From contig NZ_CP053382.1 of NCBI RefSeq assembly GCF_014931605.1, forward strand, positions 2,232,001 to 2,296,000: 64,000 nt of DNA, in the 5' to 3' direction. The notes under the pieces were generated by a model. That model saw nothing but the letters and a program-made list of their open reading frames with translations. It was not told where the DNA came from and searched no databases. The translations under genes and the position numbers were made by a program. Within the stretch, counting starts at the first letter, position 1, and every line of letters starts with the position of its first letter. This DNA is from Halomonas sp. MCCC 1A13316. Lineage in GTDB: Bacteria; Pseudomonadota; Gammaproteobacteria; Pseudomonadales; Halomonadaceae. Positions 18,794 to 29,932 of the stretch are shown one piece after another.

Positions 18794-19702
18794 ATGGAAC
18801 TACGCTGGCTGGAAGACTTCATCGCCCTGGCCCGCACGCGCCATTTTTCGCGTGCCGCCGAGCAACAGAACGTCACCCAGCCGACCTTCTCGCGACGCAT
18901 CAAACTGCTCGAGGAGGAGATGGGCACGACGCTGATCAACCGTCAGACGCTGCCGCTGTCGCTGACACCCGCCGGTGAGGAGTTTCTGGGGCTTTGCCAC
19001 GATATCACCCAGCGGGTCGCCGAGAGCCGTCGGCGCTTGATCCAGCTCGCTGAACAACAGGCCGGGCGTATTCGCCTGGCGGCGCCGCAAAGCCTGCTCG
19101 CCCACTTCGTGCCGGAATGGCTCGGCCAGTGGTCGGCACCGCCGTCGGTGACGCCCTACCTGCGCGCCACCAGTTGGCTGGTCGACGACTACTTTCGGGC
19201 GTTATCGCGCGAGGAGTGCGACCTGGTGCTTTGCTACTGGCCGCGCACGCCCTGTGGCATCGAGCCCGAGACGGAAGGGTTCGTCTCCTGTCGGCTCGGG
19301 GAGGAGTGCCTGATTCCCGTCTCGCTACCGGAAGCGGATGGGCGCCCGCGCTTTGAGCTGGACGATGGTGCCCGGCTGCCGCTGATCGCCTATCATCCGC
19401 GCGGCTTGTTCGACGCAATGATTCGCAGCCATCTGGCCCATCTCGGTGAAACGCCTGATTTCAGCATCCTCAACGAGAGCATCCAGAGCAATAATATTCG
19501 TGAACTGGTCAGCCTGGGCTATGGCCTGGGCTGGCTGCCTGGGCGCAGCGTGAGCGAAGCGCTCGCCGCCGGTACCCTGGTCGCGGCCGGTGGCGAACGC
19601 TGGCAGGTTCCGCTGGAGATCCGCCTCTATCGCCGCGCCGAAAGCAGGCACTCGGCGGTGGCCACCTTCTGGGAAAGTCTCTCGGCGGATGTGACCGCTT
19701 GA
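18794..19702 (+). CDS. LysR-family transcriptional regulator
   Basis: A 302-residue LysR regulator. The N-terminal winged helix-turn-helix reads MELRWLEDFIALARTRHFSR and continues AAEQQNVTQPTFSRRIKLLE, the usual recognition element. A linker helix and the periplasmic-binding-fold effector domain follow (about 90-300). It lies between the peptide importer and the prolidase gene, all on one strand, so it may regulate peptide uptake or breakdown; this is inference from position. A TACAAT box at 18753-18758 suggests its own promoter, without a clear -35. Its N-terminus resembles the LysR protein at 51.4-52.3 kb (LEDF and QPxFSRRI motifs). Confidence 0.9.
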   Translation: MELRWLEDFIALARTRHFSRAAEQQNVTQPTFSRRIKLLEEEMGTTLINRQTLPLSLTPAGEEFLGLCHDITQRVAESRRRLIQLAEQQAGRIRLAAPQSLLAHFVPEWLGQWSAPPSVTPYLRATSWLVDDYFRALSREECDLVLCYWPRTPCGIEPETEGFVSCRLGEECLIPVSLPEADGRPRFELDDGARLPLIAYHPRGLFDAMIRSHLAHLGETPDFSILNESIQSNNIRELVSLGYGLGWLPGRSVSEALAAGTLVAAGGERWQVPLEIRLYRRAESRHSAVATFWESLSADVTA

Positions 19703-19724
19703 TCTTCCGAACCGGAGTTAAATC

Positions 19725-21035
19725 ATGACCCTCGACCTCGATGCTCTGCAGACGCGTCACTTCGACGCGCTCGAGAATCGCTACGCCGACGTGCTCGCTG
19801 ACCAGGGCTACGACCGGATATTGATCTACAGCGGTCGCCCCACCCGCCACTTCGGTGACGACCAGGACGCCAGCTTTCAAAGCTACGGCCACTTCCAGCA
19901 CTGGACGGGCCAGGCCGAACTGACGCACAGCTGGCTGCTGGTACACCCCGGCCGGCGGCCTAGCTGTTACCTGCATGCTCCCGACGACTTCTGGCATCTG
20001 CCGGCGCAGCTTCCCGACGAGGCTTGGACCGAAAGACTCGAGGTTATTCCCGGACGCTTCGATGAGGCACCCCCCATCGCCGCCGGCGGTCGTCTTGCCG
20101 TGATCGGCGATGTCTCCGCCGCGACGGCCGCCGCACTCGGGGCGGAGCTCAACCCACCCGCCCTGCTCACTGCGCTGGACGAAGGTCGCGTACGCAAGTC
20201 CGATTATGAAATCGCCTGCCTGAGCGAGGCCAATCGCATGGCAGTTCTCGGCCACCGCGCCGCCCGGGAAGCCTTCTTGGCGGGAGGCAGTGAACTCGAC
20301 ATTCACCTGGCCTACCTTCAGGCCTCACGCCAGCGTGAAAGCGAACTGCCTTACGGCAATATCGTCGGCATCGGTTCGCATGCCGCAGTTCTGCATTATC
20401 AGCATTACGACACGCAAGCGCCCCGCGAGCGACACAGCCTGCTGATGGATGCGGGCCACCGCTATCGCGGCTACTGCGCCGACATCACCCGTACCTGGCC
20501 GGGAGCCAACGCTGATCCGCTATTCGTCGCCCTGGTCGCACGTATGCACGACATCAAGCAGCACCTGATCGCAGCGGTCTCTCCCGGCGTTTCCTTCGTC
20601 GAGTTGCACGAGCGTATGCATCGCCTGCTCGGCGAGCTGCTGGTGGAGAGCGAACTGGTCAGCGGCTCCGCAGAGGCCGCCGTCGAAAGCGGCATCACGC
20701 GCGCCTTCTGCCCCCATGGCCTCGGTCACCTGCTCGGCATTCAGGTTCACGACGTGGCCGGCCGCGCCGCACGCGATGGCACTCCCCTGCCACCGCCTGT
20801 CGAGCATCCGGCACTACGGCTGACACGGGAACTGGAAGCGGGAATGGCGGTCACCATAGAACCTGGTCTGTACATCATTCCCATGCTGCTCGAGCCGCTA
20901 GAGTCTGCTCCCGCCGGGCGGTTTCTGGACTGGGCTCTGATCGAGCGCCTGGCCCCCCATGGCGGCATTCGCATGGAGGATAACGTGAGTATCACGACCA
21001 ACGCAGCCAGGAATCTGACCGCAGACATCGAGTGA
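19725..21035 (+). CDS. pepQ: Xaa-Pro dipeptidase PepQ (prolidase)
   Basis: A 436-residue metallopeptidase of family M24 that cleaves Xaa-Pro dipeptides. The dinuclear metal site is visible: LLMDAGHRYRGYCADITRTW (the two Asp ligands, in DAG and ADITRT), HGLGHLLGIQVHD (His ligand), TIEPGLYII (Glu) and GGIRMEDNVSI (Glu). Length and wording match the PepQ/OPAA subgroup of marine gammaproteobacteria, some of which also hydrolyse organophosphates as a side activity. Position after a peptide importer and a LysR gene suggests use of imported proline peptides. Start is 22 bp after the LysR gene. Confidence 0.93.
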   Translation: MTLDLDALQTRHFDALENRYADVLADQGYDRILIYSGRPTRHFGDDQDASFQSYGHFQHWTGQAELTHSWLLVHPGRRPSCYLHAPDDFWHLPAQLPDEAWTERLEVIPGRFDEAPPIAAGGRLAVIGDVSAATAAALGAELNPPALLTALDEGRVRKSDYEIACLSEANRMAVLGHRAAREAFLAGGSELDIHLAYLQASRQRESELPYGNIVGIGSHAAVLHYQHYDTQAPRERHSLLMDAGHRYRGYCADITRTWPGANADPLFVALVARMHDIKQHLIAAVSPGVSFVELHERMHRLLGELLVESELVSGSAEAAVESGITRAFCPHGLGHLLGIQVHDVAGRAARDGTPLPPPVEHPALRLTRELEAGMAVTIEPGLYIIPMLLEPLESAPAGRFLDWALIERLAPHGGIRMEDNVSITTNAARNLTADIE

Positions 21036-21038
21036 CCC

Positions 21039-22079
21039 ATGCGCGAACGGCGGCAGCAGACCGGCTTCACTCCCCCGCGCGGGCTGACCAGCCCGCACGT
21101 ACAGACGCTATTGCCTCGCCTGCTGCCTAGGCCCCGCCTTACGCACGCTGACGAGATTCTCGAGCTACCCGACGGCGATTTCGTGGAACTCAACTGGATC
21201 CAGCCGGCCCCTGCGAACCCGGAAGCGCCCGTCTTCGTGCTGTTCCACGGCCTCGAAGGTTCGTTTCAGTCGCCCTATGCTCGCTGGCTGCTGGCAACGG
21301 CCAGCGGCATGGGCTGGAGAGCGCTGCTGATGCACTTCCGCGGCTGCGGCAAGCGACCGAACCGCCTGCCCCGCGCCTACCACAGCGGCGACACCGCCGA
21401 TGCCTACTGGCTGATAAGCGAACTGTCGCGGCGCTACCCCAAGGCGCTGAAGGTGGCTGCCGGTGTTTCGCTGGGCGGCAACATGCTGCTCAAGCTCGTC
21501 GCCGAACAGGGTGGCGGCGGTCTCGACCTCGCCGGCGCGATCGTGATCAGTGCACCACTCGATCTCGCCGCCAGTGCCGAGAGGCTACATCGAGGCTTCT
21601 CACGGATCTATGAACGCCATCTGCTGAATGCGCTGAAACGCAAGGTCGCGCCTCGTCTCGCACGTGGCGAACTGCCCTTGGCGCTGGATAGCCATGCGTT
21701 GGCGCGAATCGACAGTCTGCGCGGCTACGACGATGCGGTAACTGCGCCGCTGCATGGCTTCTGCGATGCCGCCGATTACTATCGCCGAGCCTCCGCCGGG
21801 CGCCTACTTGGCGAGGTCGAGCTGCCCACTCTGATCGTGCACGCCGACGATGATCCTTTCATGCCCGCCGGCCTGTTCGAGCGATTACCCGAGCCAGCTG
21901 ATGCGGTGCGCCTGGAAATCACCCACCACGGCGGCCACGTCGGCTTCATGGAGTGGCGTAACCGCCGCCTGCAGCCATGGCTTACGCGACGCCTGGCTCA
22001 CGAACTCGCCTGCTGGGCCGATACCGGCGCATCGTGGCAATCGGCCATGGTTCGCAACCTCAGCCGATCGGACAACTGA
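21039..22079 (+). CDS. YheT-type alpha/beta hydrolase
   Basis: A 346-residue alpha/beta-hydrolase of the YheT/ABHD1-3 family. The family opening [16 protein letters not shown], oxyanion-region [14 protein letters not shown], nucleophile elbow [11 protein letters not shown] (Ser), acid Asp in [10 protein letters not shown] and catalytic His in [10 protein letters not shown] are all visible. Such proteins are probable esterases or lipases of unknown substrate. It starts 3 bp after pepQ and is likely co-transcribed. Its 3' end overlaps msrA on the other strand by 20 bp. Confidence 0.88.
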   Translation: MRERRQQTGFTPPRGLTSPHVQTLLPRLLPRPRLTHADEILELPDGDFVELNWIQPAPANPEAPVFVLFHGLEGSFQSPYARWLLATASGMGWRALLMHFRGCGKRPNRLPRAYHSGDTADAYWLISELSRRYPKALKVAAGVSLGGNMLLKLVAEQGGGGLDLAGAIVISAPLDLAASAERLHRGFSRIYERHLLNALKRKVAPRLARGELPLALDSHALARIDSLRGYDDAVTAPLHGFCDAADYYRRASAGRLLGEVELPTLIVHADDDPFMPAGLFERLPEPADAVRLEITHHGGHVGFMEWRNRRLQPWLTRRLAHELACWADTGASWQSAMVRNLSRSDN

Positions 22080-22674
22080 CGCCGGTTCCCCGCAGGCCGC
22101 AGTAGCCACCCGGATTCTTGTGCAGGTACTGCTGGTGGTACTCCTCCGCCAGGTAGAAGTCGTCGAGCGGCGCGATTTCCGTGGTGATACGCCCTCGCCC
22201 GGCCTGGGCCAGCGAGTATTGGTAAGCATCGCGACTGCGCTGCGCTGCGGCGAGCTGTGCATCGCTGGTGGTATAGACCGTCGATCGATACTGGCTGCCG
22301 ACATCGTTGCCCTGGCGCATGCCCTGGGTCGGGTCATGCGCCTCCCAGAACGCCCTGAGCAACGCCTCGACATCCAGCTCCCGAGGATCAAAAATCACCC
22401 GCACCACTTCGGCATGGCCGGTGCGCCCGGTGCAAGTTTCCTCGTAGGTGGGGTTGGGCGTCACGCCGCCGGCATAGCCCACCGCCGTGACGTATACGCC
22501 AGACAGTTGCCAGAACAGGCGCTCGGCGCCCCAGAAGCAACCGAGCCCGAAGACGATCGTCTCGTACCCCTCGGGAAAGGGCGACAGTATCGAGCGGCCG
22601 TTGACGGCATGCACGCCCGAGACATGCACTGGCGTATCGCGACCCGGCAAGGCATGGGAAGGCTCGATGATCAT
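22060..22674 (-). CDS. msrA: Peptide-methionine (S)-S-oxide reductase MsrA
   Basis: A 204-residue MsrA that repairs the S form of methionine sulfoxide. The catalytic Cys46 is in [13 protein letters not shown], followed by [13 protein letters not shown] and the [12 protein letters not shown] segment. C-terminal recycling cysteines are in [15 protein letters not shown]. The start is the methionine preceded by AGGAGA. It is the last gene of the minus-strand block beginning at galU, 62 bp after tamB, and convergent with the YheT gene, which it overlaps by 20 bp. Confidence 0.94.
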   Translation of the reverse strand: MIIEPSHALPGRDTPVHVSGVHAVNGRSILSPFPEGYETIVFGLGCFWGAERLFWQLSGVYVTAVGYAGGVTPNPTYEETCTGRTGHAEVVRVIFDPRELDVEALLRAFWEAHDPTQGMRQGNDVGSQYRSTVYTTSDAQLAAAQRSRDAYQYSLAQAGRGRITTEIAPLDDFYLAEEYHQQYLHKNPGGYCGLRGTGVSCPIG

Positions 22675-22736
22675 GACGTTTCTCCTGTGGATGGATACGG
22701 TTGCGGACCCGCGACGTCGATCCTGGGACGGTCGAA

Positions 22737-25700
22737 TCATGGTGCCTCGTCCAGCTTCGGTGGATCGCCCGGCCGGGTGAAGATATACACCAGGTCAACG
22801 GCCTGAGCAGCGCCCGAGACGGCCTGTACGTACAGGTTGCGCCACAGCGTATAGCGCAGCGTCAGTTCAGCGATCGGCGAGAAGATACCGACACCATAGC
22901 TGATGCGCAGATCCTCTGTCAGATAGCCACTGACCACCACTTGACTGTCGTCACCGGCCCCGGCGGTCTCAAGCGCCAGATCGTCAATGCCGAACGCCTG
23001 CCCGATCGCCCCAACGGCGCCACCGGTGCGTCCCAGGGTGAGGCCGACCAGTGCGGATGTCAGCGCTCCATCGGCATCACCGTCTCGCGGGGCGCGGCCC
23101 CGCAACAGGTAGGAGAGCGCCCGCGCCTCGTCCATGGCCGGTTCGGAGAAGATCGTCAGGGTCGGCTCGGCGGCAAAGCCGGTCACGCGCAACCCCGCCA
23201 CCACGCCATCCTGGGTGGCATCGGGGTTGCGAATCGCCTCGAAGTCGAGCAGCGGCTGGTCGGGAGGACCGCTGAACAACAGCTCCCCCTGGCGGATCAG
23301 CAGATCCTGGCCGAAGGCTCTGAAGCGTCCGTCGGTCAGGCTGACGTCACCGAACAGCTGCACCGGCCCATCCTGCTGACGTACCTGCAGGGTGCCAAGC
23401 AGGTCGGTCTCGAGCCCCATCGCCTCCAACTTCATGTCGGGCCCCAGCGAGAGGTCGATTCGTACATCGAGGCGCATCCCCGCCTCGCGCAGGGCCACCG
23501 CGGCCGCTTCGTCGTTACCCGCGGTCGCCTCGAGCTCGTCGCGCTGCTGAGCACGCGCCTCGTCACGCCGGGTGATGATGATCTCGTCGGGGCTGGGGGT
23601 GACGGCCGCCGGCGGGGCTTCGCCGATTTCCAGCCGGGCCCAGGGAACCTGAACGTCGCCACGCACCCGAAGCTCCTGCGGATTGATCCGCACGGCGATC
23701 TCGGGCGCGACACGCAGGCGGCCGAACTGGGGCAGGCTTACCAGCAACGGGCTCCGGGTGCCATCCAGGTCCACGGCGATACGCCACTCATCGAGAGATG
23801 GCCAGCTGGCATTGCCATCGATGTCCAGGCGCCCCTCATCGCTAGCAACATAACCCATCAGCCGAGCGCTATCGCCATTGAACTCGACGCGTATGCGGCC
23901 ATCCTCGACGATCAACGGCACGTCGAGGCCAGAGGCCTGTAGGCCGGTGAGTTCGAGCGCACCGTCCAGGCTCGGATTGTCCCGTGTGCCAGAGATTTCG
24001 ACCCGGCCGGCGGCAACGCCTTCGAGCATGTCGAGCCCCTCGGCGAGGGTGCGATAGCGCGACAGGTCCAGGCCGTCGAGAACCAGCACGCCACTCAGCT
24101 CACCGGCTCCCAGCGGGTCGTCGAGGCCGATGTCGAGGTCGAGGCGGCCGGCGTCGCCGAGCTCCAGGTCGAGTTCCAGCGCCGTGCGCGCCTGGCTGGC
24201 GTCCACCCGCGCGTTCAGGCGCGTATCGGGCATCGACCATGGCTGGCCGTAGATGTCGACTCCTTCCAGGTTCAGCTCGCTGCCAAGGTCCGCCTCGAGG
24301 TCCCATTGGCTCCCACCCTGCCGCCAGCGTGCCTGGAGATTCAGCTCGCTCGCTCCGCTGGCCCGCCAATCCTCGGGAAGCCATTCATCGAGCAATTCCA
24401 TGGGCAGCTCGCGTACCGTCAGGGCCACCTGTCCTTCTTCGGCACTGGCCTGCAGCGGCTCCTTCAGGCACGCACGACCGCCCTGCTCGCGGCGCAGGCA
24501 GAACGGCTCTACCTGAGCCTGACCGCTCGTCAGGTCGGCGCTGAATTCAATCGACTCAGCGAGGCGAATCTCGCCGTAATCGCCGTCGACTTCCAGCGGG
24601 TCGATACGTCCCGTGTAGCGCTGCCGCTCGGCATCAAGGCCACCCTCGAGTACCAGTGACGCCCGCGTCAGCGGCATGCCTTGCCCGGCAATGGCGGTGA
24701 GTTCGGCCCGGTGCGATGACAAGCGTCCCGCCAGGTCCAGCGACACATCGCTGAAGCGCTGTCCTCCCGCGACCAGTCGTTCGATATCGAGTTCCACGTC
24801 GAGCTCGGGATCGTCAAGGCCCTCCACGCTGCCGCTGAGCTGCAGCGTCTCGAGACGGTTGTCGGCAAAAGCCAGTTCGCGGCCTTCGAGGTCGAGTTCC
24901 AGTCTTGGCTTCTCGGGAGAGCCTTCGGTGCGGAAACGCCCTGTCAGGCTGCCGCTCAGCTCATCGTGCAGGCTGCCAAGTTCGGTGAGTGAGATATCAC
25001 CACTCAGGTCCATTTGGCTATCGGAAATCGCACCGCTCGCCGTGATGCGGTTGTTGCCTTGGCGAAAATCGAACTCCTCGACCTGCCACTGCATGTCGCT
25101 GTTTCCTGTCAGGCGCGCGCGCAGCGATAGCGGAAGCTCCTGCAGTTCACCGTCGATGGCCAGCCGCGGCACGCGCAACTGCCAACCTTGGGGAGTCTGG
25201 CTGAAGGCGATGTCCAAGTTGCCGTCGAGACGGCCTTCCATGGCATCGGTAAACAGCCCGGGATCGACATTGTCGAGCCGCGCCGTGGCCTCGACGTCGA
25301 GCCCATCCTGCCACTCGACCCGACCGCGGCTGACTATCGAGGCATTGCCGAGACTCAGCGACAGCGGCGTCCAGGCGAAGTGCTCGAAGTCGCCGCTCCC
25401 CGTTAGGGCAACCCGGGTCAAGGGAATGTCGGGTCCCTCCAGGCGCATCGACAGCGCCGCGCTGTAGTCGACCAGGCTACCCGACAAGCGCAGTTCCAGA
25501 TCCTCGACCACGTACGGCTCGGCAAGCGCCTCATCCTGTTGCATCGGTTCCGTGGCCATTGGCAGCGGCCAGCGCAGGAGTTCGCTCTGCAGCGAGGCAT
25601 TGAATGGCACACTGGGGTCCAGTACATCGGCTTGGGCCGACAGGCTCGCATCCACAGGCCCGTGGGCGTCGAGTTGCGCACTCAGCTCGCCCAGGCTGCC

Positions 25701-26990
25701 GTCCAGTTTCAGGTCAAGGCGTTGTCCGGCCAGCGCGGGCATCAGCTCGGGCAGCCACAGGGCGGCTTCGAGCCGCGCCTCGAGCGGATAGTCGTCGCGC
25801 AGCTCGATCCGAGCGGTCAAACTGGCATCGGCATCCAGGCTGGCGACGTCCAGCGCGGCGATCTCCAGCTGTTGGCCGCTCGCCTCGAAGGCGAGAGTAA
25901 GATGGCGCAGATCGTAGTCCACCGGGCCACGCACTTCGATGCCGTCGAGATGGATGCGCGGCGCCGACACGGTCAGTGGCAGCATGACCTCGGGCAGCGC
26001 GATACGCTCACGCTGTCCGAGCGGCACTTCGGGCTCGGCCGTGTCTCGCGCAGGCGCCACCACGGCTTCGGCAGCAGCGAGAGCCTGCTCGCTCAACACG
26101 GCGGCGTCTTTCGTTGCCTCCAGGGCCAGCCGGGCCGCTCCGGGTGGCGGAATGGCGACTTGCAGTTGAGTCAGCCGCGTAGGCAGCAGCGTCAGTTTCT
26201 CTCCCTCAGCCTCGATGCCGGTATGAAGGACGTCCCAGGCGATACGCGTGCCATCGGCAAGCCGCAGTTCGACATCCTGAACGTCGAGTTCCGGCGCCGA
26301 GATATCGAGCGGAAAGCGGAACGATGGGGCCAGCTCCTGCGGGGCCTCGTCGAGTGCTTCCAGCACGGGGCGAGAAATCGGCTCTCTCGCTTCTCGCGTC
26401 TCCTCCGTCACCTCAGGCGCTGCCTGGCTGTCGGCCGGCAGAACCACGCGCAGGCCCTCGGCGCGTGAAGCTTCCAGCTTCAGTCGGGAGTTCTCCGCCT
26501 GGGCCGCCGTATCCAGTTGGGCCAGCTCGACACGAGTACCGTCGGCCAGCTGCAGCCGGGTATCTTCCAGCACCAGTTCACGCACTTCCAAGGCAAGCGG
26601 CAGGTGGAATGGGTCGCTGGCTTGCGCCGGTTCGACTGGATCGGTCGATTCCTCTGCCTCCTGCAACCGGACTCGACCACCCTGCATGGCCAGGCGCTCG
26701 ATACACAGCCGGCCACGCAGCAGACAGTCTTCCGACCAGAACAGCTCGAGTCGCTCGGCAGCAATCTCAGCGGGGCCAGCTTCGACCTGGAAGCCATGCA
26801 ACACCAGGTGATCCAGGGGCGCTCCTTCGACGCGTTCCAACTGATAGAAGCCGCGCTTGGCGCCCTCCTCGAGCAACAGGCCGGCGCCCCAGGGCGACAA
26901 TGCGAGGCCGACCCCGAGAATCACGACGCCGAACGTCAGCACGGGCAGCACGATCAGCAGTTTCAGGATGGCAAGGGTCAGACGCCGCAT
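22737..26990 (-). CDS. tamB: Translocation and assembly module protein TamB
   Basis: A 1417-residue TamB. An N-terminal signal anchor (about 7-30, [20 protein letters not shown]) leads into a very long repetitive beta-rich periplasmic domain forming the lipid-channel-like groove. The conserved DUF490 domain occupies the last about 350 residues ([14 protein letters not shown], then [11 protein letters not shown] and [23 protein letters not shown] near the C-terminus). TamB bridges inner and outer membranes and works with TamA in phospholipid transport and outer-membrane assembly. The start is 2 bp after the tamA stop, so the pair is coupled. Length is slightly above the E. coli 1259 residues. 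Confidence 0.93.
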   Translation of the reverse strand: MRRLTLAILKLLIVLPVLTFGVVILGVGLALSPWGAGLLLEEGAKRGFYQLERVEGAPLDHLVLHGFQVEAGPAEIAAERLELFWSEDCLLRGRLCIERLAMQGGRVRLQEAEESTDPVEPAQASDPFHLPLALEVRELVLEDTRLQLADGTRVELAQLDTAAQAENSRLKLEASRAEGLRVVLPADSQAAPEVTEETREAREPISRPVLEALDEAPQELAPSFRFPLDISAPELDVQDVELRLADGTRIAWDVLHTGIEAEGEKLTLLPTRLTQLQVAIPPPGAARLALEATKDAAVLSEQALAAAEAVVAPARDTAEPEVPLGQRERIALPEVMLPLTVSAPRIHLDGIEVRGPVDYDLRHLTLAFEASGQQLEIAALDVASLDADASLTARIELRDDYPLEARLEAALWLPELMPALAGQRLDLKLDGSLGELSAQLDAHGPVDASLSAQADVLDPSVPFNASLQSELLRWPLPMATEPMQQDEALAEPYVVEDLELRLSGSLVDYSAALSMRLEGPDIPLTRVALTGSGDFEHFAWTPLSLSLGNASIVSRGRVEWQDGLDVEATARLDNVDPGLFTDAMEGRLDGNLDIAFSQTPQGWQLRVPRLAIDGELQELPLSLRARLTGNSDMQWQVEEFDFRQGNNRITASGAISDSQMDLSGDISLTELGSLHDELSGSLTGRFRTEGSPEKPRLELDLEGRELAFADNRLETLQLSGSVEGLDDPELDVELDIERLVAGGQRFSDVSLDLAGRLSSHRAELTAIAGQGMPLTRASLVLEGGLDAERQRYTGRIDPLEVDGDYGEIRLAESIEFSADLTSGQAQVEPFCLRREQGGRACLKEPLQASAEEGQVALTVRELPMELLDEWLPEDWRASGASELNLQARWRQGGSQWDLEADLGSELNLEGVDIYGQPWSMPDTRLNARVDASQARTALELDLELGDAGRLDLDIGLDDPLGAGELSGVLVLDGLDLSRYRTLAEGLDMLEGVAAGRVEISGTRDNPSLDGALELTGLQASGLDVPLIVEDGRIRVEFNGDSARLMGYVASDEGRLDIDGNASWPSLDEWRIAVDLDGTRSPLLVSLPQFGRLRVAPEIAVRINPQELRVRGDVQVPWARLEIGEAPPAAVTPSPDEIIITRRDEARAQQRDELEATAGNDEAAAVALREAGMRLDVRIDLSLGPDMKLEAMGLETDLLGTLQVRQQDGPVQLFGDVSLTDGRFRAFGQDLLIRQGELLFSGPPDQPLLDFEAIRNPDATQDGVVAGLRVTGFAAEPTLTIFSEPAMDEARALSYLLRGRAPRDGDADGALTSALVGLTLGRTGGAVGAIGQAFGIDDLALETAGAGDDSQVVVSGYLTEDLRISYGVGIFSPIAELTLRYTLWRNLYVQAVSGAAQAVDLVYIFTRPGDPPKLDEAP

Positions 26991-26992
26991 AC

Positions 26993-28882
26993 TCAAAATT
27001 CCGGGCCGATGGCGAAGTGCAGGCGCCACGAGTTCTCCTCGTCATCGAAGGGGTGGGCGATGTCGAAACGCACCGGCCCGACCGGAGAGATCCAACGTAC
27101 GCCGAGTCCGGCACCCGTATTGAGAGCTTCCGGCCACCAGCTGTCGAAGGCGTCCCCGCTGTCGACGAATGCCGCTCCCCACCAGTCGCCGGTCACGCGC
27201 CGCTGGATCTCGACGCTGCCGGCCAGCATCTGCTGTCCACCGCGCAGCAATCCCTCCTCGTTACGTGGCGCCAAGGTCTCGTAGCCGTAACCTCGGACCG
27301 AACGATCACCACCGGCGAAGAAGCGCAACGAAGGGGGTATCTGAGAGAAGTCGTTGGTCTCGATGACGCCCAGCCCCAGCCGGGTGACGAAACGCAGATC
27401 ATCGCCCAACATGCGTATCCATTCGGTATTGCCCGTCATGCGCAGAAAGTCGGCGTCAGAGCCCCAGATCGTATCGGAGTACTCCAGGGTGATGCGTTGA
27501 CGGTCACCCCAGGTGGGAAAACGGGGATCACGGGTACGCGTCCGTGACCAGCTCACCCCCGGGTAGTAGAGGAAGACGCTCTCGTCCTCCCCACCCTGCT
27601 TGAAGTCCTCGTAGGTGGCACGCAGGAACAGGGTCTGCACCCAGCGGTTGTCAAACTCCCAGCGCCGTGCAAGCTCGACGGTCGCCTCGTCGGATTGCGT
27701 ATCCTCGTTGTCGCGATGACGCAAGCCATATTGGATGCGGTACTGGTCGCGCAACGGGTTATCCAGCGGCATCAGGTAGGTGCCGGTCAGGTGTTGCTCA
27801 GGCTGAGAGATGAAAAATTCGTGCTCGAGGTTGTGCCCGTAGCGATTGATCCACGGCTGGTTCCAGCCGAAGTGCAGGCGCGGCCCAACATCGGTCGCGT
27901 AGCCGATACCGGTCTCGAACTGGTGCCGGTCGGCCGGTGCCAGCACTACGTCGATCGGCATGTCGGGACGCTCGGGCACATTCAGGCTGGCGACGGAGGA
28001 CAGCGCCATGGCCGTGAGCCGGGGTCCGGTGTGCATTGCCGTACGTGAAGACGGAGCCTGTGGAAGCGCGGCATCGCCTTCGGTTTCAACCAGGTTCCAC
28101 CAGCCCAGCGTGGGTGGCGCCAGGGCCAGTTCACGACGGGCATCGAGCCGAGGACGCACACTGACTGAACTGAACCAGTTGGTCTGACCCAAGCGCTGTG
28201 CATAGAGCGCCACCTGACCGGCCTGGTAAGGGTCTCCTGGCTCGAACGGGGCCATGTTGCGCAACCGGTCCTTGACGATATGGTTACCGCGAATCGCGAT
28301 GTCGCCGAAATCGTAGCGTTGGCCACTGTCGAGGGTGAGGTAGAGCCTGGCGCTCTCGTCGAATGGCCGCACCTCCATGCGCCGGTCGGTGAATGACCAG
28401 TCGAAATAGCCGCGCTCTAGGGCGAGATTGGCCAGCCGGCTACGCATGCGATCCCAGGGTGCATGTACCAAGGGATCGCCTTTCGCCAAGGGAAAGGCAT
28501 CAACGGTATCGCGGAAGGGCTCGTCACTGTCAGCCTCGCCTTCGAGTCGGACATCGAGAGTCTCGATGATCACGCGCGGGCCGGGATCGATGTCGAGACT
28601 GACGTAGCGCGGTGGATCCTGCTCATCGAGGTGTGAGCGTATGCGCGGCTCATAGTACCCATACACCCGCACGGCTTCGCGCGTGCGACGTACCGCCTCG
28701 CCTTCCAGGCGACGGCGGTCGTACTGGGTAGCGTCCAGGTCACCCAGGTAGTAGCGGACGTTGTCGGCAACATCGCCTTCAAGTCCGTCGATACGTGCCT
28801 CCAGTGCCAGCGCTCCATGCGCCATGCCGAGACACAGGGCCGCCGCCCCCATGCGTGAGATCACGCCTATTCCCATATTCAC
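26993..28882 (-). CDS. tamA: Translocation and assembly module outer-membrane protein TamA
   Basis: A 629-residue Omp85-family outer membrane protein. A signal peptide (1-26, cleaved near ALALE) is followed by POTRA domains (about 27-260) and a C-terminal 16-stranded barrel. The barrel carries the Omp85 motif region VRGYGYETLAPRN and ends with the outer-membrane terminal strand LHFAIGPEF, ending in Phe. It is followed directly by tamB. A membrane-anchored coiled-coil protein gene lies 48 bp upstream. Confidence 0.93.
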   Translation of the reverse strand: MNMGIGVISRMGAAALCLGMAHGALALEARIDGLEGDVADNVRYYLGDLDATQYDRRRLEGEAVRRTREAVRVYGYYEPRIRSHLDEQDPPRYVSLDIDPGPRVIIETLDVRLEGEADSDEPFRDTVDAFPLAKGDPLVHAPWDRMRSRLANLALERGYFDWSFTDRRMEVRPFDESARLYLTLDSGQRYDFGDIAIRGNHIVKDRLRNMAPFEPGDPYQAGQVALYAQRLGQTNWFSSVSVRPRLDARRELALAPPTLGWWNLVETEGDAALPQAPSSRTAMHTGPRLTAMALSSVASLNVPERPDMPIDVVLAPADRHQFETGIGYATDVGPRLHFGWNQPWINRYGHNLEHEFFISQPEQHLTGTYLMPLDNPLRDQYRIQYGLRHRDNEDTQSDEATVELARRWEFDNRWVQTLFLRATYEDFKQGGEDESVFLYYPGVSWSRTRTRDPRFPTWGDRQRITLEYSDTIWGSDADFLRMTGNTEWIRMLGDDLRFVTRLGLGVIETNDFSQIPPSLRFFAGGDRSVRGYGYETLAPRNEEGLLRGGQQMLAGSVEIQRRVTGDWWGAAFVDSGDAFDSWWPEALNTGAGLGVRWISPVGPVRFDIAHPFDDEENSWRLHFAIGPEF

Positions 28883-28930
28883 GGCTTCCCGACTTGACTC
28901 TTGCTCGGCCCATGGCGGGGCCAGGCAAAA

Positions 28931-29839
28931 TTACCGCAGGGCTTCCAGTCCTGCGCTGAGCGAAAGCTGCTCCTGACGCAGCTCTCGCAACTCGGCTTGC
29001 ATCGACGTCAAGCGCCCCCGAAGGCTGTCGACGGCCTCTGAGGCATCGCTGCGTTCGGCAGTTGCCTCGATCTCGGCGGACAGGGCATCAAGGCGCTCAT
29101 CGAGTGCCGCTTCGCGTGTCTCCATGCTCTCCTCCAGGGCTGCGAGCTCCTGCCCCATGAGCTGTTGGAAGCGCTGGTCCATGGCCTCGAGTCGCTCGTC
29201 GAACGATGCTCTCACGCTCTGCTGTCGCTGTGCCACTTCATCTTGTTGCGATTGCAATTCGGCAAGCCGGCGCTCGTTGGTCTCGGCCAGCGTCTCGATC
29301 CTTGTAGCCAGGGCTTCGCGGCCCTCGTCGCCGGCGCGCTCCAACGAGTCGAGGGAAGTGCGTATCGCTGCGAGCAACGCATCACGACTCTCGGCCTCCT
29401 CCATGAGCCGCTCGACTCTTGACGACACGTCGTCGACGCGCTCATCGAGCGCCTCGAATCGGGAGGCGTCCCCTTCCCCGACCTGCTGAACTTCGACCTC
29501 CAAGCCAGCCATGCGCGCCACGATCGATTCGGTATGCTTCTCCGTGGAGGTGAGGCGCGACTCGATGTTCTCGAGGCGATCGCCACGTCCCTCCTCCGCA
29601 TCGAAGCGGGCATGAACATTCGACATCTCGGCAGAGATCTGTTGCACCTGGGTCATCAAGCGGGCGCGCTCCTGCCAACCCAGCCACGACACTGCGAGCA
29701 GCATGGCCAGAAGCAGCAGTACGGCAAACTTGAGGGGCCACAGGCGTGGCTGAGGCTGTGAAGGACGGCGCGGCCTTGTCAGGCTGGAATCCGGATCGGG
29801 CACGATGGGACGTCGCTCGGAGGGACGCGCTTCGGGCAT
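28931..29839 (-). CDS. Membrane-anchored coiled-coil protein of unknown function
   Basis: A 302-residue protein I do not recognise. A Pro/Arg-rich cytoplasmic N-terminus (1-35) is followed by one transmembrane helix (about 36-54, LKFAVLLLLAMLLAVSWLGW) and then a periplasmic domain that is almost wholly coiled coil (about 60-300) with heptad-like Leu, Glu, Arg and Gln-rich repeats. It contains no cysteine and no catalytic motif. AAGGAG precedes the start. It lies between the degenerate UDP-glucose dehydrogenase gene (93 bp upstream) and tamA (48 bp downstream), so it could be an envelope assembly or scaffold protein. Function is unknown; topology is inferred from the positive-inside rule. Confidence 0.7.
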   Translation of the reverse strand: MPEARPSERRPIVPDPDSSLTRPRRPSQPQPRLWPLKFAVLLLLAMLLAVSWLGWQERARLMTQVQQISAEMSNVHARFDAEEGRGDRLENIESRLTSTEKHTESIVARMAGLEVEVQQVGEGDASRFEALDERVDDVSSRVERLMEEAESRDALLAAIRTSLDSLERAGDEGREALATRIETLAETNERRLAELQSQQDEVAQRQQSVRASFDERLEAMDQRFQQLMGQELAALEESMETREAALDERLDALSAEIEATAERSDASEAVDSLRGRLTSMQAELRELRQEQLSLSAGLEALR

Positions 29840-29932
29840 GTCAAACTCCTTCTAGGCAGATGCGGCAGGCGCCGGTCCATTGTAAGCAGGTCAAGCACCT
29901 GCGCGCACATTGCTGCCTCAACGCGTCGTCAG

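Noticed and set aside
22701..23942. A 413-codon plus-strand frame across the 3' end of tamB
   Set aside because: It is antisense to the conserved DUF490 domain of tamB and lacks motifs or a plausible start.
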